A DNA stretch of 14,017 bases from Bacteroidota bacterium (GTDB lineage Bacteria; Bacteroidota; Bacteroidia; Bacteroidales; VadinHA17). The DNA lies in assembly GCA_012838685.1 (NCBI GenBank), contig DUOU01000065.1:1-14017 (forward strand). The letters are read 5' to 3'. The notes under the pieces were generated by a model. It ran no database searches. It saw only the letters and a list, made by a program, of their open reading frames with translations, and was not told the origin of the DNA. The stretch's first letter is position 1, and each line of letters opens with the position of its first letter. Positions 5,403 through 12,645 of this stretch are shown here, piece after piece. Made by a program: the position numbers and the translations under genes.

Positions 5403-7850
5403 ATGAAACATTTGATTATCGGAGGAGTGGCGGGAGGCGCCACGGCAGCGGCCAGAATCCGCAGAGTAGACGAGTCGGCTGAAATAGTCCTTCTCGAAAG
5501 AGGAAAACATATATCATACGCCAATTGCGGCCTTCCCTATTACATCGGCGGCACAATAGAGGATAGGGAGAGGCTCTTTTTGCAAACCCCGCAATCGTTC
5601 AAAAACCGTTTCAATGTCGATGTCAGGGTAGAGAACGAGGCGATAGCCATTGATCCGGCAAAAAAAACTGTGACAGTACGCGGGGCTGATGGCAACGAGT
5701 ACACTGAGAACTACGACAATCTGCTGCTCTCGCCCGGAGCACACCCTGTAAAACCGCCACTGCAGGGAGTCGATCTGGAAGGAATATTCACTCTTCGCGA
5801 CGTAAGCGACACCGATAGGATCAAAAATTATATCACATCCCGTGATCTGAAAAGGGCTGTAATTGTTGGTGCCGGATTTATCGGCCTGGAGATGGCCGAA
5901 AACCTCCATCATATCGGCGCTGAAATCATCGTCGTCGAGCTGGCCAAACAGGTTATGTCGCCTATCGACTTCTCCATGGCCGCCCACGTTCACCAACATC
6001 TTTTACAGAAAGGGGTCGCGCTATATCTCGAACGAAGTATCAATAGTTTTTCCCGCAAAGGGGAGCAAATTGAAGTTCATTTCAAAGATGGAGAGATTGT
6101 TGCAACCGATATGGTCATACTCTCAATAGGGGTACGACCGGAAACCTCCCTGGCGGAAGCGGCCGGAATAAAAATAGGCGAAACGGGCGGTATTTGGGTA
6201 AACGAATACCTGGAGACCTCCAAAAAAAATATTTACGCCGTTGGCGACGCCATCGAGTTCCCTCATCCTCTTACGGGCAAACCCTGGCTAAACTACCTGG
6301 CCAATCCGGCCAACCGTCAGGGTCGCATTGTGGCCGACAATATGGTTTTCGGCAATAAAACGAAATATGAGGGGGCAATAGGCACCTGCATCGCCAAAGT
6401 TTTTGATATGACTGTCGCCTCGACGGGCCTTCCCGGCAAAAAACTGAAACAGATGGAGATAGCTTACGGCGCTTCATGGACACATTCCGGATCACATGCC
6501 GGGTACTATCCCAACTCCACTCCACTCAGCCTTAAGATCACTTTCGACCCTGCTACCGGAAAGTTGTATGGCGGACAATGCGTTGGATATAGCGGCGTGG
6601 ACAAACGTATCGACCAGATAGCCCTGCTGATCAAAAACGGCGGAACAGTTTACGATCTGATAAAGATTGAGCACTCTTACGCTCCTCCATTCTCTTCGGC
6701 AAAGGATCCTATAGCCATTGCCGGGTATGTAGCATCCAATATAATCAGCGGCGCGATGCCCATCCTGACATGGAGAGAAATTCAGGATGTACATCTCGAC
6801 GATGCGGTGATTGTTGACGTTCGCACCAGGGATGAACACGCTATGGGCGCGATACCCGCTTCCATAAATATTCCTGTTGACGAGCTCAGAAACAGACTGG
6901 ACGAATTGCCAAAAAACAAGGAAATAATCATCTATTGCGCTATCGGTCTGCGCGGATATCTTGCCACAAAAATCCTCACGCAGAACGGTTTCACGAGAGT
7001 TAAGAACCTATCCGGCGGATACAAGACATATTCTACGGCTGTTGCCCCGGTCAGACGGATTGAACCGGTGGTACTGCCCAACGACAAGAGCCACAACATC
7101 GACCAGCAAAACATGCGGGCAGAGATCAGGCAGATGAGAGTCGATGCCCGCGGTCTGCAGTGTCCCGGCCCCGTCCTCAAACTGAAAGAATCAATTGACA
7201 CCATAAACGAGGGAGAAAGGGTCGAAATAGTGGCAACCGACGCCGGGTTCGCCCGGGATGCCCAGGCATGGTGCAACACTACCGGTAATACCCTTATATC
7301 CAGTGTAGAGGACAAGGGAAACTATACTGTCATCGTGGAAAAAGGGTCGCCAAAGAGCGGTAAAACGGTAACTTCATACGGCAGGGGGAAGACATTTATA
7401 ATGTTCAGCGACGATCTCGACAAGGCCCTGGCAACATTCGTACTGGCAAATGGTGCCGCCGCCACCGGAGAAAAAGTCACTATTTTCTTTACCTTCTGGG
7501 GGCTGAATGTCATCAAAAAAGTGGAAAAACCGCAGGTTTCAAAGGATATCTTCGGAAGATTGTTCGGGACAGTGCTTAAGTCAAATTCCCAAAAACTCCA
7601 ACTGTCGAAGATGAAGATGCTGGGTCTGAGCGGTAAGATGACCCGTTATATAATGAAGAAAAAAGGTATTGACTCCCTTGAGTCGTTGCGCGACCAGGCA
7701 TTGGCCAACGGAGCTGAGTTCATAGCCTGCCAGATGTCGATGGACTTCATGGGAATCAAAAGGGAAGAGCTGCTCGACAATGTTACTGTCGGCGGAGTGG
7801 CCACATATATGGAGCGAGCCGATAACGCCAATCTGAACCTCTTCATTTAG
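5403..7850 (+). CDS. CoA-disulfide/persulfide reductase fused to rhodanese, TusA and DsrE-like domains
   Basis: An 815-residue cytoplasmic flavoprotein with four modules. Residues 1-450 form a CoA-disulfide reductase-type pyridine-nucleotide oxidoreductase. It has the FAD-binding GGVAGGATAAARIRR (7-21), redox Cys42 in SYANCGLPYY, the NAD(P)H-binding GAGFIG (156-161), YAVGDA (278-283), and SYAPPF (425-430) near the dimer active site. Residues about 455-545 are a rhodanese domain with Cys512 in YCAIGLRG. Residues about 577-648 are a TusA-type sulfur carrier with the CPGP motif (Cys587-Pro590). Residues about 660-815 are a DsrE2-like domain with Cys776 in ACQMSMDFMG. Each module keeps its key Cys, so a relay of persulfide sulfur from a CoA, glutathione or polysulfide substrate to acceptor Cys residues is plausible, with the flavin domain closing the cycle using NAD(P)H. 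Relatives act as CoA-disulfide, CoA-persulfide or polysulfide reductases; the physiological substrate here is not shown. It appears to be monocistronic, with its own promoter and a palindrome after it. Confidence 0.9.
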   Translation: MKHLIIGGVAGGATAAARIRRVDESAEIVLLERGKHISYANCGLPYYIGGTIEDRERLFLQTPQSFKNRFNVDVRVENEAIAIDPAKKTVTVRGADGNEYTENYDNLLLSPGAHPVKPPLQGVDLEGIFTLRDVSDTDRIKNYITSRDLKRAVIVGAGFIGLEMAENLHHIGAEIIVVELAKQVMSPIDFSMAAHVHQHLLQKGVALYLERSINSFSRKGEQIEVHFKDGEIVATDMVILSIGVRPETSLAEAAGIKIGETGGIWVNEYLETSKKNIYAVGDAIEFPHPLTGKPWLNYLANPANRQGRIVADNMVFGNKTKYEGAIGTCIAKVFDMTVASTGLPGKKLKQMEIAYGASWTHSGSHAGYYPNSTPLSLKITFDPATGKLYGGQCVGYSGVDKRIDQIALLIKNGGTVYDLIKIEHSYAPPFSSAKDPIAIAGYVASNIISGAMPILTWREIQDVHLDDAVIVDVRTRDEHAMGAIPASINIPVDELRNRLDELPKNKEIIIYCAIGLRGYLATKILTQNGFTRVKNLSGGYKTYSTAVAPVRRIEPVVLPNDKSHNIDQQNMRAEIRQMRVDARGLQCPGPVLKLKESIDTINEGERVEIVATDAGFARDAQAWCNTTGNTLISSVEDKGNYTVIVEKGSPKSGKTVTSYGRGKTFIMFSDDLDKALATFVLANGAAATGEKVTIFFTFWGLNVIKKVEKPQVSKDIFGRLFGTVLKSNSQKLQLSKMKMLGLSGKMTRYIMKKKGIDSLESLRDQALANGAEFIACQMSMDFMGIKREELLDNVTVGGVATYMERADNANLNLFI

Positions 7851-7864
7851 AGTATTTTACAGTT

Positions 7865-7917
7865 ATGACATTACAAGATATCAGAATTTTTAAATTTTGA
7901 TATCTTTGTAATGTCAT
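7865..7917. promoter_or_regulatory. 53-bp near-perfect palindrome after the CoADR fusion gene
   Basis: ATGACATTACAAGATATCA (7865-7883) is the inverted complement of 7898-7917, apart from one extra T in the right arm. AT-rich bases between the arms (AATTT/AAATT) can extend the pairing. It starts 14 bp after the stop of the reductase gene. No T-run follows, so it is a poor standard terminator, but an RNA hairpin this long could still end or protect the transcript. The right arm contains TATCTTTG (7901-7908), a full match to the -7 promoter pattern TAnnTTTG, without a good -33 partner. Confidence 0.75.
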
Positions 7918-8023
7918 GGGTATTTTGGATCAGCATATAGGCCAAATCATGGGACTTAGCGGATCAAGCGAGGCAAGTTCACCGTTTATAAGGATTTTTT
8001 TTGCGAGAAAAATTGTTGTTTAA
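7916..8023 (+). CDS. Possible 35-residue small ORF before the lyase gene
   Basis: An ATG inside the right arm of the palindrome opens a 35-codon frame beginning MGILDQHIGQIMGLSGS and ending FFARKIVV, with TAA at 8021. It lies on the strand of the following lyase gene and ends 32 bp before it. I recognise no family. Length and position would suit a leader peptide, a decayed gene or chance; chance is quite possible at this length. Confidence 0.15.
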   Translation: MGILDQHIGQIMGLSGSSEASSPFIRIFFARKIVV

Positions 8024-8055
8024 ATTATTGCTTACCACTTAATCAAACTAGGAAT

Positions 8056-9513
8056 ATGCGGACAGAAAGAGATTTTTTGGGGGAGATGGAGATCCCCCGT
8101 GACGCGCTATACGGAATAAACTCGGTTAGGGCAAGGGAGAATTTTCCCGACACTGCCCCCTTTCATCCCGAATGGTACCGGGCAATGGCCACTGTCAAGC
8201 GGGCCTGTTATATCACCGCGAGAGATTTTATCGAAAAGAGTTCGGAAAAATATGACCTGAAAACTTTACCGATAAAATTCCCCTCCGTGGATATACTTAA
8301 AACCCTCGAAAAATGCGCCCTAAAATGTGAAGAGGGGGAGGGTTTCGACCATTTTATAGTTCCGGCCGTTTCGGGCGGTGCCGGCACAAGTATCAACATG
8401 AACATAAATGAGATACTCTCCAATATGTCGCTGTTGATGCTGGGCAAAAAACCGGGTGAGTATTCGTTTGTCGACCCAATTGAGAGCGCCAATATCTTCC
8501 AATCGACCAACGACGTGGTCCCCACGGCTTTGAAAGTGGCCGCGATGCGGCTCCTGATGGACCTTGAAAAGAGTATAAACAGGCTCCGCGGGGAGGTAGA
8601 GGCCAAAGAGAAAGAATACCGCAACGCCATCCGCATGGGCTATACCCAGATGCAGGCGGCAGTGCCGACCACTTACGGCAGATTGTTCAGCGGGTACGGC
8701 GATGCTCTTTCGCGCGACTGGGGGAGAGTTTCCAGGTGCCTGGAAACAATCAAAGTGGTGAACCTCGGCGGAAGCGCCATCGGCACATCGGTATCGGTGC
8801 CAAACTACTTTGTAATGGAGGTTACCCGGACACTCCAAAAAATTACCGGCCTGCCGATGACACGGGGTGAAAACCTATCGGATGCCACCAGTAATCTGGA
8901 TCCATTTGTAGAGGCGCACGGAATTCTGAAAGCGCACGCCGTAAACCTTGAAAAGATGGTGAATGATCTCAGAATGCTGGGATCCGATCTACGCGGTACC
9001 AGTAAAATATCTATCCCGAAAAAACAGGTGGGCAGCTCTATAATGCCCTCCAAGGTCAATCCCGTAATACCGGAGTTCGTCATAAGTTCCTGCCATAAAA
9101 TATATGCGAACGACCAGCTGATATCCTCTTTGTCGGCCCAGGGCTGCCTGGAACTTAACGCTTACCTGCCGGTGATCGGTCACGCCCTGCTGGAAAGCCT
9201 GAAACTGCTGATAGCTTCGAACAATACCTGCGCCATGAATTTGGTAAGCGGAGTGGAAATAGACCCAAAGGCCGAAGAGGAGAGGATACTTAAAAGTCCG
9301 ACAATCTCCACCCTGCTACTACCTTACATAGGCTACAAAAAATCCGGAGAGGTGGCTGAGTTGATGAAAAAAGAGAATATAACCATCATCGAGGCCAACA
9401 AAAGAATTGGTTGCGTGGACGAAAAAATTTTGCTGGAACTGCTAAAACCCTCCAATCTGGCGCAGGGAAGTTTTCTACTGGAGAATATCGCTAAAGGGGA
9501 GGAAAAAAAGTGA
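8056..9513 (+). CDS. Aspartate ammonia-lyase-like enzyme of the hydrogenase maturation cluster
   Basis: A 485-residue member of the aspartase/fumarase superfamily, close to the usual aspartase length (E. coli AspA is 478). The signature loop GSSIMPSKVNP is at 326-336 and should carry the catalytic Ser. Other active-site segments are GGAGTSINMN (107-116), QSTND (149-153) and GYTQMQAAVP (195-204). The last has Gln where fumarase has the His of GRTHLQ, favouring aspartase over fumarase, though Ala replaces the usual Asp in the QDA triplet. The C-terminal LELNAYLPVIGHALLES also matches. It probably converts aspartate or a related amino acid to ammonia plus an unsaturated acid. Aspartase-like genes are often found with hydE, hydG and hydF. 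The stop overlaps the start of hydF by 4 bp (GTGA), which indicates translational coupling. The start at 8056 has AGGA 3 nt upstream. A specialised substrate is possible. Confidence 0.85.
   Translation: MRTERDFLGEMEIPRDALYGINSVRARENFPDTAPFHPEWYRAMATVKRACYITARDFIEKSSEKYDLKTLPIKFPSVDILKTLEKCALKCEEGEGFDHFIVPAVSGGAGTSINMNINEILSNMSLLMLGKKPGEYSFVDPIESANIFQSTNDVVPTALKVAAMRLLMDLEKSINRLRGEVEAKEKEYRNAIRMGYTQMQAAVPTTYGRLFSGYGDALSRDWGRVSRCLETIKVVNLGGSAIGTSVSVPNYFVMEVTRTLQKITGLPMTRGENLSDATSNLDPFVEAHGILKAHAVNLEKMVNDLRMLGSDLRGTSKISIPKKQVGSSIMPSKVNPVIPEFVISSCHKIYANDQLISSLSAQGCLELNAYLPVIGHALLESLKLLIASNNTCAMNLVSGVEIDPKAEEERILKSPTISTLLLPYIGYKKSGEVAELMKKENITIIEANKRIGCVDEKILLELLKPSNLAQGSFLLENIAKGEEKK
9495..9502 (+). 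promoter_or_regulatory. Strong Shine-Dalgarno site for hydF
   Basis: AGGGGAGG lies 7 nt upstream of the GTG start at 9510, inside the end of the lyase gene. Such purine-rich sites are unusual in Bacteroidetes, where A-rich leaders prevail. It supports the GTG start and re-initiation after the lyase stop. Confidence 0.55.
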
Positions 9514-10742
9514 GACCGGGCAGGGAGAACAAACCTCATATCGGCATATTCGGCAGGAGAAACAACGGCAAAAGTTCCATGATAAACGCCCTGTGCGGAC
9601 AGGATGTCGCCATTGTATCCGACATTGCCGGAACAACAACCGACCCCGTAAAGAAAAGCATCGAGATACATGGTGTCGGTCCGGTCATAATTATTGACAC
9701 CGCGGGTATAGATGATGAGAGCCGCCTTGGCACGCTCAGGGTAAAAAAGACTGTTTCCGTTATCAAACAGATTGATATGGCCATACTGGTCATCGCCAAT
9801 AACCTGTTGGGGAAGTTTGAGCTGGAACTGGCAAAAAACTTCAATAAAAACGGTATCCCTTTTCTGGTAGTCCACAACAAAAATGATATGGCACCGGCCA
9901 CCCCGGAGACAAAAAAAGCTGTCCGCGAATCAATCGGCAAAGAGTTGATACCCTTTTCAGCCGTGGAACCTGAAAATTTTATCGCCAAACTCCTGGACGC
10001 AATAAATGCCACTATACCGGAATCCTCTTACACCCGGAAGGGTCTGCTGGGAGATCTGGTAAGTTATGGCGACATAGTTCTGTTGATTACTCCGGTGGAC
10101 ATAGAGGCTCCCGAGGGGAGGATGATACTGCCGCAGGTGCAGACTATCAGGGATCTGCTCGACAATGACTGTGTCGCTATTGTACTCAAGGAGCGCGAAG
10201 TGGACGGATTCCTGAGAAAAACGGGCATCAAACCCAATCTGGCGATAACCGACAGCCAGGTGTTCCTAAAAGCCGATGCCTCCATACCCAGGGAGATACC
10301 GCTGACAAGTTTCAGTATAGTGCTGGCACGGCAAAAAGGAGATTTCCAGGAATATATCAAGGGGACTCCCAAAATAAGGGAGTTGAAGGAGGGCGACAGG
10401 GTACTGATGCTGGAGTCATGTTCCCACCACGTATCATGCGACGATATCGGTCGGGTCAAAATTCCCCGCTGGATATCGAATTTCACCGGCAAATCATTGA
10501 AATTCGATACGGTAGCGGGACTGGACGAGCTGCCCCGGCCAATAGAGGAATACAGCCTTGTTATCCAGTGCGGGGGCTGTATGATAACCCACCGGCAGTT
10601 GGTAAACCGGCTCAAAGAGGCCAAAGATCACGGCATTCCCATCACCAACTACGGTATGGCCATAGCCTATGTTCACGGTATATTCGACAGGGCGGTGGAG
10701 CCGTTCATGGGAAAGAAAGAGCCGGGTCACGATATTCTTTAG
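9510..10742 (+). CDS. hydF: [FeFe]-hydrogenase maturation GTPase HydF
   Basis: A 410-residue scaffold GTPase that carries the binuclear iron precursor made with HydE and HydG and delivers it to the [FeFe]-hydrogenase HydA. The N-terminal GTPase has a P-loop GRRNNGKSS (15-23), switch I GTTTDP (41-46), DTAG (63-66) and NKND (123-126). The middle part is the dimerisation domain. The C-terminal domain has the cluster-binding residues Cys304-x-His306 and Cys354-GG-Cys357. In many HydFs the second motif is HCxxC; here Gln353 replaces that His, so a variable cluster ligand may differ. The GTG start at 9510 overlaps the stop of the aspartase-like gene. No later start is possible, because the next Met (24) is within the P-loop region. 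HydE and HydG are not in the window. The stop is 2 bp from the stop of the convergent gldB-like gene. Confidence 0.95.
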   Translation: MRPGRENKPHIGIFGRRNNGKSSMINALCGQDVAIVSDIAGTTTDPVKKSIEIHGVGPVIIIDTAGIDDESRLGTLRVKKTVSVIKQIDMAILVIANNLLGKFELELAKNFNKNGIPFLVVHNKNDMAPATPETKKAVRESIGKELIPFSAVEPENFIAKLLDAINATIPESSYTRKGLLGDLVSYGDIVLLITPVDIEAPEGRMILPQVQTIRDLLDNDCVAIVLKEREVDGFLRKTGIKPNLAITDSQVFLKADASIPREIPLTSFSIVLARQKGDFQEYIKGTPKIRELKEGDRVLMLESCSHHVSCDDIGRVKIPRWISNFTGKSLKFDTVAGLDELPRPIEEYSLVIQCGGCMITHRQLVNRLKEAKDHGIPITNYGMAIAYVHGIFDRAVEPFMGKKEPGHDIL

Positions 10743-10744
10743 AA

Positions 10745-11755
10745 TCAGGGGGCATATTTGGCTCCATTGAGCATACCCTGGATATCGGTATCCACCATCA
10801 ACTCTTCAAGAGAGGCATCACTGTTCTTCATATAGGACTCAACAATCCTGAAACCGATCCACGTGGCGGCACGAGCCGGCGATTCATTGGTAAAATATGA
10901 GGTAAAGGGACCCTCCCCTATCAGTTTTTGTACCACAAACCTATCGCTGCTGAACAGAAGATCATTCTCCATAAGGTATGTCCACATCTGGCTCTCATTG
11001 TTCCGGCAAAATTTCATCTGATCGCCCGTAAAGCCAAAAATTATCGTGTCGTTAAGGTCGGGAAGCACGCATCGCTGTAAAAAACGGAGTTTACCCTCGT
11101 GTATCATCCGTGTAAGAACGTTTTCGGAACTGTAGCCCGTATTGTCGAAATCCCACTCCGTGGAGCCCCAGCCGTACATCACGTCGGAGACAATATATTC
11201 GGGAGCCATGCGGAGGGCAATGTAGTTATAAATGCCCAGCTGGGGATAATACTCGGTATCGCGGCCGAGATACCTGTCGAGACTGATACCAACCACCGAA
11301 TCGCCTATAATAAGACTGGTATTGAAGCCGGTAACGCAACTGTAAATCTTCGGAACAATTTTTTCGGGAAAATAATAGAGATAGTGGCGAAACGCGTCCT
11401 CGAGATCCGATCGCAGGCCGTCAAGGGAGGGAAACGCCCTTTCAACATCGGCATAAACCATATTGTTCTGCCTATCGGTACAAAAACTCAGCACCATATC
11501 TCCAAATTCGGGAGATCCGACTTCGCCCGCGTTTATAACATACCCGAACAGCGGGAAAAAATCGCCGTACATCCGGGACCAGACAGGGATATTTTTCTCT
11601 ATATCCGCGGGGTCGGTTTCAAACAACTCTTTTTCAAAGCGTTCAATGTTTATTCCGGCGTTAATTGAAGAGACGTTCACACTGTACCTGTTTCTTTTAC
11701 AAGCTATGACCAACACTGGTATGACCAAAACCAATATAACCAACCTGTTTCTCAT
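10745..11755 (-). CDS. gldB: GldB-like gliding motility lipoprotein
   Basis: A 336-residue lipoprotein resembling GldB, an essential gliding/type IX-secretion-associated protein in Flavobacterium that is also present in many non-gliding Bacteroidetes. The signal peptide is short with a lipobox VIAC (16-19), so Cys19 is lipidated. The mature part begins KRNRYSVN, basic and without an acidic surface-export signal. Family-like segments include IERFEKELFETDP (37-49), the PVWSRMYGDFFPLF region (56-69), and the C-terminal GPFTSYF...ESPARAATWIGFRIVESYMK. GldB homologues look distantly peptidase-like but no catalytic activity is established. It is the only minus-strand gene here, convergent with hydF and divergent from the outer-membrane protein gene. 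The nadE gene lies nearby, an association seen in Bacteroidetes genomes; gldC is not visible. The start has GGGGTAAA just upstream. The function in this organism may not be gliding. Confidence 0.8.
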   Translation of the reverse strand: MRNRLVILVLVIPVLVIACKRNRYSVNVSSINAGINIERFEKELFETDPADIEKNIPVWSRMYGDFFPLFGYVINAGEVGSPEFGDMVLSFCTDRQNNMVYADVERAFPSLDGLRSDLEDAFRHYLYYFPEKIVPKIYSCVTGFNTSLIIGDSVVGISLDRYLGRDTEYYPQLGIYNYIALRMAPEYIVSDVMYGWGSTEWDFDNTGYSSENVLTRMIHEGKLRFLQRCVLPDLNDTIIFGFTGDQMKFCRNNESQMWTYLMENDLLFSSDRFVVQKLIGEGPFTSYFTNESPARAATWIGFRIVESYMKNSDASLEELMVDTDIQGMLNGAKYAP

Positions 11756-11872
11756 TTTACCCCTACCCTGTTTTGATGTTCAACAATAAACACGAACCGC
11801 CAAAGTACCTCATTGTCCAGACTATCCGTTTTTATGTGCTAAAAACAGATAATAACCGTAAATATATTTTAT

Positions 11873-11880
11873 TATTTTTG
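11873..11880 (+). promoter_or_regulatory. -7 promoter box for the outer-membrane protein gene
   Basis: TATTTTTG matches TAnnTTTG exactly, within an AT-rich tract; no clear -33 box is seen. Transcription would begin near 11886, only about 5 nt before the ATG at 11891, which favours the next in-frame ATG at 11906 as the real start. Confidence 0.5.
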
Positions 11881-11905
11881 CGCCAAAATAATGGAAAAAA
11901 GTGAT

Positions 11906-12622
11906 ATGACAAACTCGCTATTTAAGACCGCCAGGAGCAGATTCTTGATTTTGGCGTTCATAATCGCGCTGATTTCCCCTGATCTCAGCGCCCAAAAGGA
12001 CCTGAGAATCGGCTTGCACGCCACTCCGTTGGTCTCCTGGTTCAAAACCGACAACAACCTGATGACCAACCACGGCTCCATGCCGGGATTCAACTTCGGG
12101 ATATCCCTGAGCAGGTACTTCGACAAGAATTATGCCTTCAAACTGGGACTGGAGATGGAGAACGCGGGAGGAAAACTTGCGTACGCCAACGATTCAGAGT
12201 TCGAGTTTTCCAATAAAGAGACAACCTATAAGGAAACGGTACTCGCCAACAACGCTGTTACATACAATATACAGTATGTTGCCTTGCCTATCGGATTGCA
12301 ACTTCAAACCGTGCAAATAGGCTATATTACCCTATTCGCCAATTTGGGTATCGACCCCAAAGTTGTGGCCGGCGCCAAGGCCTCCATACCGGCACAGAAT
12401 ATTGGCAAGCAGACAGCACTTTCAGAACTCAAGGTCTTCAACCTCGGATATTTCATAAAAGCCGGAATTGAGTACGGCATAGGCGGAGAAACATCGGCAG
12501 TGTTCAGCTTGGGCTACAAAAACAATTTTCTGGACGTAACCAGGGACATTAGCGATCTCAACCAGATCAAGGACAAGATAACGCAGAACATACTGTCGCT
12601 CCAATTGGGTATCAATTTTTAA
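11906..12622 (+). CDS. Outer-membrane beta-barrel protein (porin-like, PF13568 type)
   Basis: A 238-residue outer-membrane protein of the small beta-barrel class. The signal peptide is MTNSLFKTARSRFLILAFII followed by ALISPDLSA, with cleavage likely after Ala29. The mature part alternates hydrophobic and polar residues in strands, with turns such as GISLSRYFDKNYAFKLGLEME, and ends in SLQLGINF with a terminal Phe, the usual signal for barrel insertion. I prefer the ATG at 11906 over 11891 because the promoter box at 11873-11880 lies too close to the first and because GGAAAAAAG lies before the second; starting at 11891 adds MEKSD. Similar proteins in this phylum are annotated as porin family or PorT-like; the transported molecule is unknown. 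The nadE gene starts 23 bp after the stop, so both are probably transcribed together. Confidence 0.75.
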   Translation: MTNSLFKTARSRFLILAFIIALISPDLSAQKDLRIGLHATPLVSWFKTDNNLMTNHGSMPGFNFGISLSRYFDKNYAFKLGLEMENAGGKLAYANDSEFEFSNKETTYKETVLANNAVTYNIQYVALPIGLQLQTVQIGYITLFANLGIDPKVVAGAKASIPAQNIGKQTALSELKVFNLGYFIKAGIEYGIGGETSAVFSLGYKNNFLDVTRDISDLNQIKDKITQNILSLQLGINF

Positions 12623-12645
12623 AGAGCGACATATAACCTATTCGG

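Noticed and set aside
8003..8030. Alternative promoter for the lyase gene (TTTG ending at 8003 and TAAATTAT at 8021).
   Set aside because: The -7 match is poor and the spacing is 17 bp, shorter than usual.
8056..9513. Fumarase C or argininosuccinate lyase identity for the lyase.
   Set aside because: Gln in the GYTQMQ segment and the overall resemblance to aspartase segments, plus the hydF context, fit an aspartase-like enzyme better, though the exact substrate is not proven.
10064..10624. Open frame of 186 codons on the minus strand.
   Set aside because: Antisense to the middle and C-terminal part of hydF; Ser/Pro/Thr-rich composition typical of a shadow.
11099..11668. Open frame of 189 codons on the plus strand.
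   Set aside because: Antisense to the gldB-like gene, which has a lipobox and family resemblance; no motif in the plus-strand product.
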